Source: Nostocoides sp. F2B08 (lineage in GTDB: Bacteria > Actinomycetota > Actinomycetes > Actinomycetales > Dermatophilaceae). From it: DNA of 64,000 bases. The stretch lies in contig NZ_WESE01000003.1 of assembly GCF_009184895.1 (NCBI RefSeq), forward strand, positions 372,001 to 436,000, in the 5' to 3' direction. Below, piece by piece: positions 40,037 through 48,757 of the stretch; within the stretch, counting starts at the first letter, position 1, and each line of letters begins with the position of its first letter. A program made the position numbers and the translations under genes. Under the pieces are notes generated by a model. That model was not told the origin of the DNA, did no database searches, and worked only from the letters and a program-made list of their open reading frames with translations.

Positions 40037-41839
40037 ATGTACGTCATCGGCGTGGACCTGGCCTGGGGTGTGCGCCGGCCGACGGGTCTGGCCGTGCTCG
40101 ACGAGAGCGGGCATCTCGTGCACGTCTCTGCGGCCCGCTCCGATGACGAGATCGTCACGACCCTCGAGGAGTTCACCCGCGGCGACTGCCTCGTCGCGAT
40201 CGACGCACCGCTCATCGTCGCCAACGCGAGCGGCAACCGCCCGGCCGAGGCAGCGCTCAATCGCGACTTCGCCCGGTTCGACGCCGGTGCCCACCCTTCC
40301 AACCTCGGCATGGCGCAGTTCTCCCCCACCCCGCGCGGTGCACGCCTGGCCGCCCGGCTCGGACTCGACCTCAACCCCCGCTCGCGACGATCCCGGCGGG
40401 CGATCGAGGTCTACCCCCACCCCGCGACGGTCGCCCTCTTCCGGCTCGGACGCACCCTGAAGTACAAGAGCAAGACCGGCCGCGACCTCGACCGGCTGCG
40501 CGCCGAGATGCTCGTCCTCGTCGGTCTCCTCGAGGGTCTGTGCGACGCCGACCCGGCGCTCGTGCTCGACGCGCCACCGGCGGCCGGGAGCTGGGCCGAC
40601 CTGCGCACGGCCGTCGAGACGGCCGTGCGCAAGAGCGAGCTCCGGGTCGCCGAGGACCAGATCGACGCCGTCCTGTGCGCCTACATCGGCCTGTTCGCGC
40701 TGCGCCGGCCGCAGCACACGACAACCTACGGCGACCTCGAGTCCGGCTACATCGTCACCCCCACCCTGCCCGCCGACCTGTCGCCGTCCCCGCGCGCACC
40801 GCTGGTCCCGGCGCCCCCGACGGACGGGCCTGACGCGGTGCGCGAGTACGCGCAGCTGCACCCGCGGCTCGAGGGGGCCACCGCCGAGTACGTCCGGCTC
40901 GTGACCTCGATCCTCGACGACGCCGGCATCAACTACCTCACCGTCACGGGGCGGGCGAAGTCGGTCGCCTCGTTCGCGGACAAGGTGGCCCGCACCCACG
41001 ACGGGCGGCCCGTGTTCGCCGACCCCATGCGGGACATCACCGACCAGATCGGGTTGCGGGTCATCACCTACGTGCACAGCGACGTCGACGCGGTCGTCGA
41101 TCTCCTCGAGGACCAGGCAGTCGTCCACGTCGACCGCGACATGGGGATGGAGACCGCCCAAGAGGGCCGATTCGGCTACGCGAGCCGCCACCTGCTCATC
41201 AGCCCGCGACCCGGTCGGGCGGATCGGCGGATGCACGACCAGGAGCTCACGGCCGGCCTCCGGGCGCAGGTGCAGATCCGCACGGTGCTGCAGCATGCGT
41301 GGGCCGAGTTCGAGCACGACATCCGCTACAAGGGCACCGTTCCGGACGAGCACGCGCCCGACCTCGACCGCCGCTTCACCCTGGCGGCCGGTCTCCTCGA
41401 GCTCGCGGACCGCGAGTTCTCCACGATTCGCGACCGGGTGCGCGAGACACCGGGTGGCGCCGATGACCCGGGGCGGGAGGGACCTGCAGGAGACGCGGTC
41501 GGGGCTGATCCCCGGGTCAGCCCGCGCGAGCTCGCAGCCTTCCTCGCCGGTCAGTATGCGGAGGCGGGCTGGTCGCGCACCGACCACTACGCCTGGATCG
41601 CCGAGCTGGTCCTCGAGCTCGGCATCACGTCGCTCGCCGAGCTCGCGACCGTCCTGCGCGCGGTGGACGACGACACCCTCGCCGATCGGATGGACTACCG
41701 CTACCCGCCCGGCGCCGTGCGGCGGCTCGACGATGCTCTCCTGTGGAGTTTCGGTGAGCGGTATGTCGGGCTGCACGGGAACGCGCACCGAGTTCCGGCG
41801 CTGCAGACCCGCCTGGCCAAGATGCGCGAGGGCGTTTGA
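40037..41839 (+). CDS. DUF429 (predicted RNase H-fold) fused to RelA/SpoT synthetase-like domain
   Basis: A 600-residue fusion. Residues 1-240 are a DUF429 domain: GVDLAWG (Asp7), AIDAPLIVANASGNRP (Asp56), IEVYPHP (Glu124) and EDQIDAVLCAY (Asp207/Asp210), acidic positions that fit an RNase H-type active site. A Pro-rich linker spans about 245-265. Residues 268-465 are a RelA/SpoT pyrophosphokinase-like domain: TGRAKSVASFADKVAR, DITDQIGLRVI (Asp336), GRFGYASRHLLIS, QVQIRTVLQHAWAEFEHDI. Residues 495-600 form a helical tail. In characterised synthetases the first residue of the xVQIRT motif is a catalytic Glu; here it is Gln411. A comparable fusion, RNase HII with a (p)ppGpp synthetase, is known in Mycobacterium smegmatis. 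ATG 40037 chosen for the family N terminus YVIGVDLAW. Confidence 0.88.
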   Translation: MYVIGVDLAWGVRRPTGLAVLDESGHLVHVSAARSDDEIVTTLEEFTRGDCLVAIDAPLIVANASGNRPAEAALNRDFARFDAGAHPSNLGMAQFSPTPRGARLAARLGLDLNPRSRRSRRAIEVYPHPATVALFRLGRTLKYKSKTGRDLDRLRAEMLVLVGLLEGLCDADPALVLDAPPAAGSWADLRTAVETAVRKSELRVAEDQIDAVLCAYIGLFALRRPQHTTTYGDLESGYIVTPTLPADLSPSPRAPLVPAPPTDGPDAVREYAQLHPRLEGATAEYVRLVTSILDDAGINYLTVTGRAKSVASFADKVARTHDGRPVFADPMRDITDQIGLRVITYVHSDVDAVVDLLEDQAVVHVDRDMGMETAQEGRFGYASRHLLISPRPGRADRRMHDQELTAGLRAQVQIRTVLQHAWAEFEHDIRYKGTVPDEHAPDLDRRFTLAAGLLELADREFSTIRDRVRETPGGADDPGREGPAGDAVGADPRVSPRELAAFLAGQYAEAGWSRTDHYAWIAELVLELGITSLAELATVLRAVDDDTLADRMDYRYPPGAVRRLDDALLWSFGERYVGLHGNAHRVPALQTRLAKMREGV

Positions 41840-41961
41840 GCCCCCTTCGATCCGTCGCCGTCATCCGGGCATACGGGGCCGGACTCGTCTCCCCGACGCG
41901 GTGACCGGTCGGGCCGCGCCGCCGGCCCGAAGTCCGACCGTCCACCCCGTGTGCGGATGAC

Positions 41962-42022
41962 GCACCCGAAGTGCGACCTGACCCCTGCACGTGCAGGTGT
42001 CAGGTCGCATTTCGGCGGGTGC
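41962..42022. terminator. Long near-perfect hairpin between convergent genes
   Basis: Centred on CCTGCACGTGCAGG at 41990/41991, the 25-base arms CCGAAGTGCGACCTGAC... and their complement match at all but two positions (one would be a G-U pair in RNA), and a further GCACCC/GGGTGC extends the stem beyond a two-base bulge. It lies 123 bases after the fusion gene and 200 bases from the dapF stop, so it could end both. The rest of the 382-base gap (41840-42221) holds two GCATAC motifs and nothing else I can support. Confidence 0.6.
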
Positions 42023-42221
42023 TTCCGCACGTCGGGTTCCGGGTCGTGCTTCGAGCGCTTCGCTCCGCACCCCGGGGGGAGCCCGAGATCACCCGGTGAC
42101 GGATCCGGGGGAGGCGCGGCGCGCATACCGTCGCACGTCCGTAACCACACTGCCCGCGAACACCCGGCGCGAACCGGCACCACTCGACTCGAGCCGCACG
42201 CCCTGAGCCGCGTCCGATCGG

Positions 42222-43085
42222 TCAGAGGCGGATGACGCCCTCGGCCACGAGGACGGCAGGCCCGGCGAGCTCGACCCGGTCCCCCGGAAGCGCCCGAACG
42301 TGCAGCGTCCCGCCCGGGACCTCGACGGTCCACGCGTCACCGACCTCGACCGCGCCGGTCGCCCAGAAGCTCGTCGCCAGGGCGGCCGCGCAGGCCCCGG
42401 TGCCGCACGAGCGCGTCTCCCCGACCCCTCGCTCGTGCACCCTCATGCGGACATGACCGGGCCCGAGGGGACGCACGAACTCCACGTTGGAGCCGTCGGG
42501 AGCGACGGGGTTGAGGGTCGGTGCATGCAGCAGCGGCAGCGCGTCGAGGTCCACCTCCTCGGGCAGCGCGACGACGGTGTGCGGATTGCCGAGGTCGAGA
42601 GAGACGGCCGAGAACGGCGGGAAACCCTCGACGTGGACGAGCGTGTCGTGGCCGAACTCCGCCGCCGCGCTGGGGTCGGTCAGCCGCCACGGCCCCATGT
42701 CGACGGCGAAGCCCTCGGGCGTCACCCGCACCTGCTTCACACCACCACGGGTCGCGATGCCGAACCCGTCCCCGGACTCGAGTCCGGTCTCGCGCAGATA
42801 GGTGGCGAGCACGCGGACACCGTTGCCGCACATCTCGGACACGCTGCCGTCGGCATTGCGGTAGTCCATGAAGAAGCGGGCGTCACCGGCCTGGGCCCGC
42901 ACGAAGTCCTCGGTCGCCCGCTCCGTCGGCACGATCCGGATGACGCCGTCCCCACCGACCCCGGCGTGCCGGTCGGCGAGCCACGCCACCTGCTCGGGTG
43001 CGAGCAGCCGCTCGTCGTCGAGGTCCGGCACGAGGATGAAGTCGTTCTCCGTGCCGTGACCCTTGACGAAGGGGAGCTCAGTCAT
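42222..43085 (-). CDS. dapF: Diaminopimelate epimerase
   Basis: Converts LL- to meso-diaminopimelate for peptidoglycan and lysine. The 287 residues have FVKGHGTENDFIL at the N terminus and both catalytic cysteines, in SEMCGNGVRVLATYLRE near 95 and in ETRSCGTGACAAALA near 235. The ATG at 43085 gives the typical TELPFVKGHG start and overlaps the miaA stop by eight bases; ATG 43094 is a possible alternative. miaA-dapF-hflX is the standard actinobacterial order. Confidence 0.95.
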   Translation of the reverse strand: MTELPFVKGHGTENDFILVPDLDDERLLAPEQVAWLADRHAGVGGDGVIRIVPTERATEDFVRAQAGDARFFMDYRNADGSVSEMCGNGVRVLATYLRETGLESGDGFGIATRGGVKQVRVTPEGFAVDMGPWRLTDPSAAAEFGHDTLVHVEGFPPFSAVSLDLGNPHTVVALPEEVDLDALPLLHAPTLNPVAPDGSNVEFVRPLGPGHVRMRVHERGVGETRSCGTGACAAALATSFWATGAVEVGDAWTVEVPGGTLHVRALPGDRVELAGPAVLVAEGVIRL

Positions 43086-44064
43086 GGGTCCCATTCTCGT
43101 GCATGAGGGGGTCGGCCTCGTGCACCGCGGCGGCCACGGCCTCGTGGAGGCGGTCGACGACCCTCCGATCCGAGGCGTCGAACCACGTGATTCTCGCGTC
43201 CGAGCCGAACCACGACTCCTGGCGCCGGACCAGACGTCGAGTGGCGGCGGCGGTGGCCGCGATCGCCTCCTCCTCGCTCATCCGCCCGTCGAGCTGGGCC
43301 AGGGCCTGGTCGTAGCCGATCGCCCGGGCGGCGGTGGCGCCGTCGCGTAGACCGCGCGACTCCAACGAGCGCACCTCGTCGACGAGCCCGGTCTCCCACA
43401 TCCGCCGCGCCCGCACCTCGATCCGGGCGTCGAGCTCCTCACGCTCGCGGCGCACGCCGAGCTGGACGGTCGCGGTGACGTACTCCTTGCGGGGCATACT
43501 CGCCGAGAACGGTCGGCCGGTGAGCTCGATGACCTCGAGGGCCCGCACGATGCGGCGACCGTTGCGCGGCTCGATCGCGGCCGCGGCGACGGGATCGCGC
43601 TCCCGGAGCAGCGCATACAGCCGCTCGATCCCGCCGCTGGCGAGCTGCTCCTGGTAGCCGGCCCGAACCGCCGGGTCGGTCGGCGGGATCTCGAGCCTGT
43701 CCAGGGCGGCGCGCACGTAGAGGCCGGAGCCGCCCACGAGCAGGGGTATGCGGTGGTCGGCCCTGATCTGCGCGATCGCCTCGCGCGCATCCCGCTGGTA
43801 GGCGGCGACGCTCGCCTCGTCCGTGACCTCGAGGACGTCGAGGAGATGATGAGCAATGCCGCGGCGCTCGTCGACCGGCAGCTTGGCGGTGCCGATGTCC
43901 ATGCCGCGGTACAGCTGCATCGCGTCGGCGTTGACGACCTCGGCGGGTGCGAACGATCGCGCGAGTCGCTCGGTCAGGTCGAGGGCGAGGTCGGACTTGC
44001 CCGTCGCCGTCGTGCCGACGAGGGCGACGACAGGGAGGGCGGGGTCCGGGGTGCGGTCGGGCAC
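43078..44064 (-). CDS. miaA: tRNA dimethylallyltransferase
   Basis: Adds a dimethylallyl group to A37 of tRNAs that read UNN codons; MiaB, encoded at 45327-46856, then methylthiolates it. The 328 residues have P-loop VGTTATGKSDLALDL near 16, NADAMQLYRGMDIGTAKL near 45, HHLLDVLEV near 72, GGSGLYVRAAL near 110, and the C-terminal ATRRLVRRQESWF. GTG start. Overlaps dapF downstream and lies three bases from the def stop upstream. Confidence 0.96.
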   Translation of the reverse strand: MPDRTPDPALPVVALVGTTATGKSDLALDLTERLARSFAPAEVVNADAMQLYRGMDIGTAKLPVDERRGIAHHLLDVLEVTDEASVAAYQRDAREAIAQIRADHRIPLLVGGSGLYVRAALDRLEIPPTDPAVRAGYQEQLASGGIERLYALLRERDPVAAAAIEPRNGRRIVRALEVIELTGRPFSASMPRKEYVTATVQLGVRREREELDARIEVRARRMWETGLVDEVRSLESRGLRDGATAARAIGYDQALAQLDGRMSEEEAIAATAAATRRLVRRQESWFGSDARITWFDASDRRVVDRLHEAVAAAVHEADPLMHENGTHD

Positions 44065-44067
44065 GCG

Positions 44068-44742
44068 TCAGACGCGCTCGGCGTCGGGACCGATGTCGCC
44101 GCCGGCGCCGTGCTCCCGGTCATGCTGGTCGCCCTCGTGCCGCCCTTCGTCGCCGTCGTCGTCAGCGTCGTCATGGCCGAAGGGGTCGGGGTCGACGCCG
44201 GGCATCCACGTGTGGCCGGGACCGCCCCAGCCGTTGCGCTTGACGGCCTTCTTGGCCTTGCGGGCCCAGCGCCCCTCGAGCCGGTCGACATAGAGGAAGC
44301 CGTTGAGGTGGTCGTACTCGTGCTGCATGCACCGCGCGAACCAGCCGGTCGCGGTGAAGGCGAGCTCGTTGCCGTCGAGGTCGAGCCCGGTGACCTCGGC
44401 CCGCTCACCCCGGCGCAGGGGGAAGGACTCCCCCGGCACCGAGAGGCAGCCCTCGGACTCTTCGTGCGGGTCGGGCGCACCCTCGGCGGCCTTGCTCGCC
44501 TTGACGAAGGGGTTGATGATGACGCCGCGCGCGGGGACGCCGTCCTCGTTGCGCATGTTCCAGGTGAAGACCCTCAGCCCGATGCCGATCTGGGGCGCGG
44601 CGAGACCGACGCCGTGGGCCTCGTCCATGGTCTCGAACATGTCCGCGACGAGGGTGCGCACCTCGTCGTCGATGACCGTGACGGGGGCGGCTCGGCGGTG
44701 CAGGACGGGCTCTCCGGTGATGACGATGGGTCGGACAGTCAT
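44068..44742 (-). CDS. def: Peptide deformylase with acidic His-rich tail
   Basis: Removes the formyl group from nascent proteins. The 224 residues contain the three deformylase motifs: GVGLAAPQIGIGL near 45, EGCLSVPGE near 95 and the metal-binding MQHEYDHLNGFLY near 138. Beyond the catalytic core (about residue 175) comes a 45-residue tail with HTWMPGVDPDPFGHDDADDD and further His/Asp/Glu residues, not seen in standard enzymes; it could bind metal, which is inference. Between miaA and the miaB region on the same strand. Confidence 0.93.
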   Translation of the reverse strand: MTVRPIVITGEPVLHRRAAPVTVIDDEVRTLVADMFETMDEAHGVGLAAPQIGIGLRVFTWNMRNEDGVPARGVIINPFVKASKAAEGAPDPHEESEGCLSVPGESFPLRRGERAEVTGLDLDGNELAFTATGWFARCMQHEYDHLNGFLYVDRLEGRWARKAKKAVKRNGWGGPGHTWMPGVDPDPFGHDDADDDGDEGRHEGDQHDREHGAGGDIGPDAERV

Positions 44743-44879
44743 GCGGGCCAGTCTCCCATTCCCGCGGATCGACCCGACGCTGCGGCCCCATCCCGGCGTT
44801 GCACTCTGGTCGAATGGACGGATCGGGCATCGTGCCCGGGCCTCCGGATCCCGGAGGCGGGACCAGGAAGGGAGCTCAG

Positions 44880-45107
44880 ATGGGCGTCTTCGACAAGATG
44901 AAGAAGAAGGCCGAGGACCTGACCGGACAGCATTCGGACAAGGTGGAGCAGTACTCGGACCAGGGTCTCGACATGGCCGCTGACCGCGCGAACACCGCGA
45001 CGGGCGGCAAGCACGCCGATCACATCGACACGGCTCGGACAGCTGCCGATGACCGGATCGGCGACGAGGGGGCCGCTGCCGACAAGGACGTGCCGCCGCA
45101 GCCGTAG
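44880..45107 (+). CDS. MT0933/Rv0909-type antitoxin-like small protein
   Basis: A 75-residue hydrophilic protein. GVFDKMKKKAEDLTGQHSDK at the N terminus and TGGKHADHIDTARTAADD match the MT0933_antitox family, named for an antitoxin in M. tuberculosis. No toxin gene is next to it; such solitary homologues are common in actinobacteria and may be stress proteins resembling CsbD. A strong ribosome site (AAGGGAG) precedes the ATG. Convergent with miaB downstream. Confidence 0.8.
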   Translation: MGVFDKMKKKAEDLTGQHSDKVEQYSDQGLDMAADRANTATGGKHADHIDTARTAADDRIGDEGAAADKDVPPQP

Positions 45108-45140
45108 GACATCACTCCCGCTCGAGGCGCCGAGCGGAGC

Positions 45141-45172
45141 GGGCCCGTCCATTCGGTGCAGTGGGCGGGCCC
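45141..45172 (+). terminator. Terminator hairpin after the antitoxin-like gene
   Basis: GGGCCCGTCCA, ten-base loop, TGGGCGGGCCC: an 11-bp stem with one wobble pair, 33 bases after the stop. From 45173 to 45326 I see only short GGTGC/GCACC repeats. Confidence 0.6.
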
Positions 45173-45326
45173 GTTCGCGTGAGGTTGCGATGTGCCCCGC
45201 AGACCGGTGCGGACTCCCGAAACCGGTGTCGTCCCGGCACTTCGGTGCGCTGTAGCGGCCCGAACGCGGTGCAACGCACCAAACACGCCGAACTCGCCGG
45301 TCCTCACGGGGCAGGAAGCAGCGGCC

Positions 45327-46856
45327 TCAGGCGCGGGCGGGCACCCCGCACGCCGGGGCGGTCACCGCAGGGTCGACAGGCGCACCGACCGAGGGCATGC
45401 CGAGAGAGACCGCCGGCTTGCCGGGCACCGGCGCGTCCTGAAGTGCCGCCCAGGCGTCGCCGCCCGCGGTCCGGCGCACCGCATACGTGCCACCGGCGAG
45501 AGCCCCGTCCGCGACGAGGTGATGGGGTGCGCCGTAGGTGACCCCCACGGTGACGAGATCGCCCGGGCGGGCGCGCTCGGCGCCCTCCGGAACGGCGAAG
45601 TGGACGAGCCGGTTGTCGCGCGCCCGACCGGACATCCGCGCGGTCTCGACGTCCTTGCGACCTTCGAACGGCGCGACGAGCACCTCGACGTCGCGGCCCT
45701 CGAGTCGGCGGTTCTCGCTCCAGGAGATCTCCTCCTGGAGCGCGATGAGGCGGTCGAAGCGCTCCTGCACGACCTGCTTCGGCACCTGGTCGGGCATCGT
45801 CGCGGCCGGGGTTCCGGGGCGGATGGAGTACTGGAAGGTGAAGGCGCTGCTGAAGCGTGAAGCGGCGACGACGTCGAGGGTGCCCTGGAAGTCCTCCTCG
45901 GTCTCGCCGGGGAAGCCGACGATGATGTCGGTCGTGATCGCCGCGTCCGGCATCTGCGAGCGCACCCGGTCGATGATCCCGAGGAAGCGCTCCGAGCGGT
46001 ACGACCGGCGCATCGCCTTCAGGACCCGGTCCGACCCGGACTGCAACGGCATGTGCAGACTCGGCATGACGTTCGGCGTCTGCGCCATGGCCTCGATGAC
46101 GTCGTCGGTGAACGCCGCGGGGTGCGGGCTCGTGAAGCGCACCCGCTCCAGACCCTCGACCTGTCCGCAGGCGCGCAGCAGCTTGCCGAAGGCGAGCCGG
46201 TCGCCGAACTCCACGCCGTAGGTGTTGACGTTCTGCCCGAGCAGGGTCACCTCGACGACGCCCTGCGCGACGAGCGCCTCGATCTCGGCGAGGATCTCGC
46301 CCGGACGGCGGTCCTGCTCCTTGCCGCGCAGGCTCGGCACGATGCAGAAGGTGCACGTGTTGTTGCAGCCGACACTGATCGAGACCCACGCGGCGTAGGC
46401 ACTGTCGCGCCGGGTCGGCAAGGTGCTCGGGAAGGTCTCGAGCGACTCGAGGATCTCGACCTCGGCGCGCTTGTTGTGCCGGGCCCGGTCGAGGAGAGCG
46501 GGCAGGCTGCCGATGTTGTGGGTGCCGAACACGACGTCGACCCACGGCGCGCGCTCGACGATGGTCGCGCGGTCCTTCTGCGCCATGCAGCCGCCGACGG
46601 CGATCTGCATGTCGGGGTTGCGGGTCTTCGCCGGGCGCAGCTGGCCGAGGTTGCCGTAGAGCTTGTTGTCGGCGTTCTCACGCACCGCACACGTGTTGAA
46701 CACGACGACGTCGGCGACCTCGGGCCGCTCCCCCGGTGGGAGGCTGTTGCAGTCGACGTAACCGGCCGTCTCGAGCAGGCCGGCGAGGCGCTCGGAGTCG
46801 TGGACGTTCATCTGACAGCCGTGCGTGCGGACGTCGTAGGTGCGGTGCGAGGACAT
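45327..46856 (-). CDS. miaB: tRNA-2-methylthio-N6-dimethylallyladenosine synthase
   Basis: Radical SAM methylthiotransferase acting on i6A37 made by MiaA. The 509 residues have the N-terminal cluster cysteines ([35 protein letters not shown]), the radical SAM motif [19 protein letters not shown] near 160, and a C-terminal TRAM domain. The last 60 residues are a variable tail. The ATG at 46856 gives [14 protein letters not shown]; the in-frame extension to 46922 crosses the -10 box and is rejected. RimO at 63653-64000 is its paralogue. Confidence 0.96.
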   Translation of the reverse strand: MSSHRTYDVRTHGCQMNVHDSERLAGLLETAGYVDCNSLPPGERPEVADVVVFNTCAVRENADNKLYGNLGQLRPAKTRNPDMQIAVGGCMAQKDRATIVERAPWVDVVFGTHNIGSLPALLDRARHNKRAEVEILESLETFPSTLPTRRDSAYAAWVSISVGCNNTCTFCIVPSLRGKEQDRRPGEILAEIEALVAQGVVEVTLLGQNVNTYGVEFGDRLAFGKLLRACGQVEGLERVRFTSPHPAAFTDDVIEAMAQTPNVMPSLHMPLQSGSDRVLKAMRRSYRSERFLGIIDRVRSQMPDAAITTDIIVGFPGETEEDFQGTLDVVAASRFSSAFTFQYSIRPGTPAATMPDQVPKQVVQERFDRLIALQEEISWSENRRLEGRDVEVLVAPFEGRKDVETARMSGRARDNRLVHFAVPEGAERARPGDLVTVGVTYGAPHHLVADGALAGGTYAVRRTAGGDAWAALQDAPVPGKPAVSLGMPSVGAPVDPAVTAPACGVPARA

Positions 46857-46865
46857 AACCGCTCT

Positions 46866-46871
46866 AGGGTA
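46866..46871 (-). promoter_or_regulatory. -10 box of the miaB promoter
   Basis: Minus strand GCATACCCT contains TACCCT (TANNNT), nine bases before the miaB ATG at 46856, again overlapping a GCATAC. Confidence 0.45.
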
Positions 46872-46933
46872 TGCGCCGCTCGCCACACGCGTGAATCGCG
46901 CCTGCGCCAGGTGTTCGGTCATCCCCCTCCGCC

Positions 46934-46987
46934 ACGGACGGTTAGGCGTTGGCTATCGGTGCCTATAGCCAACGCCACCCCGTCCGT
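46934..46987 (-). terminator. Nested inverted repeat after lhgO
   Basis: An outer stem ACGGACGG/CCGTCCGT (46934-46941 with 46980-46987) encloses a perfect 12-bp stem GGCGTTGGCTAT/ATAGCCAACGCC (46945-46956 with 46965-46976). It starts 12 bases after the lhgO stop (47000) and precedes the miaB promoter, so it should insulate the two genes. Confidence 0.75.
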
Positions 46988-46999
46988 CGCGGGGGGCGC

Positions 47000-48184
47000 T
47001 CAGCGGTGCATCCGGTCGACGATCCACTCGGCGATCGCCAGGCTCGACGTGGCCGCCGGCGAGGGCGCGTTGCGGACGACGGTGATGCGGTCCTCGGTGT
47101 CGACGCGGAAGTCGTCGACAAGGGTGCCGTCCAGGTCGACCGCCTGGGCGCGCACTCCGGCGCGTCCCCGAACGACGTCGCCGGGTCCGATCTCCGGGAC
47201 GTATGCGCGGGCCGCCTTCAGGTAGGCCCGCACCGAGAGCGATCCGGCCAGCTCGCGGACGCCGGTGCGCCAGTGCGTGCGGGCCAGCTGCCAGGTGCCG
47301 GGCCAGGTGGCGGTGTCACGCAGGTCCTGCACCGTGACGTCGCGGCGTCGGTAGCCCTCGCGAGCGGTGGCGAGGACCGCGTTGGGGCCGACCTCGAGGG
47401 AGCCGTCGACCATCCGGGTGAAATGGACGCCGAGGAAGGGGTAGCGCGGGTCGGGGACCGGGTAGATCAGGCCGCGGACGAGGCCCTGCTTCTCCGGAGT
47501 CACCCGCAGGTACTCGCCACGGAAGGGGACGATCCGCGGAGCCGGCGGACCACCGGCGAGGACGCCGAGCCGGTCGGCCTGCAGGCCGGCGCAGACGACG
47601 ACCTCGTCGGCGTGAACCGGGCCGACGCTCGTGGTGAGCTCGACACCGGACGGTGAGTGGCGCATACCCGTCACTCTCGTGCGCAGTCGGACGCGGCCAC
47701 CGGCTGCAGCGAGCTGGGAGGCGAACGATCGGGCGACCGCGGCAAAGTCGGTGATCGCGGTGGCGGGCGAGTGCAGGGCGCTCAGGCCCTCGGCATGGGG
47801 CTCGATCTCGCGGAGGCCGACCCGGTCGAGGCGACGCAGGCCGGGCACCTGGTTGTCGGTTGCGGTCCGTTCGAGGGCATCGAGGCGGGCGAGCTCGTCG
47901 GGGCGGACGGCGACGACGAGCTTGCCCACCGGGTCGTAGGGCAGCGTGTGCCCGCCGCAGTAGTCACGCAGCAGGTCCCGGCCCCGAGTGCACAGCTGCG
48001 CCTTGAGGCTGCCGGGCCGGTAGTAGATGCCGGCGTGGACGACACCGGAGTTGTGGCCGCTCTGGTGGCCCGCGAGCCGGTCCTCCTTCTCGAGGACGAC
48101 CACCTCGGCGCCAGGGCGCCGACGAGTCAGCTCGCGGGCCACTGCGAGCCCGACGATGCCTCCTCCGACGACGACGGTGGTCAT
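47000..48184 (-). CDS. lhgO: L-2-hydroxyglutarate oxidase
   Basis: FAD-dependent oxidase of the DAO family that returns L-2-hydroxyglutarate to 2-oxoglutarate. The 394 residues begin with the FAD motif VVGGGIVGLAVARELTRR, then LEKEDRLAGHQSGHNSGVVH (covalent or close FAD contact with the SGHNSGVVHAG signature of LhgO) and the C-terminal RAGVRAQAVD. The ATG at 48184 has GGAG five bases upstream and is preferred over ATG 48193. Electron acceptor unknown. Confidence 0.93.
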   Translation of the reverse strand: MTTVVVGGGIVGLAVARELTRRRPGAEVVVLEKEDRLAGHQSGHNSGVVHAGIYYRPGSLKAQLCTRGRDLLRDYCGGHTLPYDPVGKLVVAVRPDELARLDALERTATDNQVPGLRRLDRVGLREIEPHAEGLSALHSPATAITDFAAVARSFASQLAAAGGRVRLRTRVTGMRHSPSGVELTTSVGPVHADEVVVCAGLQADRLGVLAGGPPAPRIVPFRGEYLRVTPEKQGLVRGLIYPVPDPRYPFLGVHFTRMVDGSLEVGPNAVLATAREGYRRRDVTVQDLRDTATWPGTWQLARTHWRTGVRELAGSLSVRAYLKAARAYVPEIGPGDVVRGRAGVRAQAVDLDGTLVDDFRVDTEDRITVVRNAPSPAATSSLAIAEWIVDRMHR

Positions 48185-48297
48185 GCTCTCCATCCTCGCC
48201 CACGGGCCGGCGGAATCCGCGCCAGGTCCGGGTCGTTGGCTAGCGTGATAGTGACATTCCCTGCTGACGACGTATCGATCACGAGAGGACGGGCCCG

Positions 48298-48708
48298 GTG
48301 CGGACCCTGCTCAACATCATCTGGTTCTTGTTCGGCGGCCTCTGGCTGTCGCTGGGCTACGCGCTGGCCGGCGTGCTGTTCTTCATCCTCATCATCACGA
48401 TCCCGCTGGGCGTCGCGTCCTTTCGGATGGCCCGGTACGCGCTGTGGCCGTTCGGTCGGGCGGTGATCGATCAGCCCGACGCGGGGACCGGGTCCGTGGT
48501 ACTCAACGTCGTCTGGATCATCCTGGCCGGCTGGTGGCTGGCGCTCGGGCACATCACGACGGCTGTCGCGCAGGCGATCACGATCATCGGGATCCCTCTG
48601 GCGATCGCGAACCTGAAGATGATCCCGATCTCGCTCGTGCCCTTCGGCAAGGAGATCGTGCGGACCGACTCGCTGCCGCCGGGCCAGCGTCCGCTGCACT
48701 CGCTCTGA
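48298..48708 (+). CDS. YccF domain membrane protein
   Basis: A 136-residue protein with two YccF repeats: LLNIIWFLFGGLWLSLGYAL at residue 4 and VVLNVVWIILAGWWLALGHI near 68, each followed by a turn with IPLGVASFRMARYALWPFG or IPLAIANLKMIPISLVPFG. Four helices are predicted. GTG start with GAGAGGA upstream. Function unknown; it may form an oligomeric membrane assembly as do other YccF proteins. Divergent from lhgO. Confidence 0.9.
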   Translation: MRTLLNIIWFLFGGLWLSLGYALAGVLFFILIITIPLGVASFRMARYALWPFGRAVIDQPDAGTGSVVLNVVWIILAGWWLALGHITTAVAQAITIIGIPLAIANLKMIPISLVPFGKEIVRTDSLPPGQRPLHSL

Positions 48709-48757
48709 GTCCGGCGGCCGGCGGTCCGCGCCCTCGTGCCGGGGTCGGTCGTGGCAA

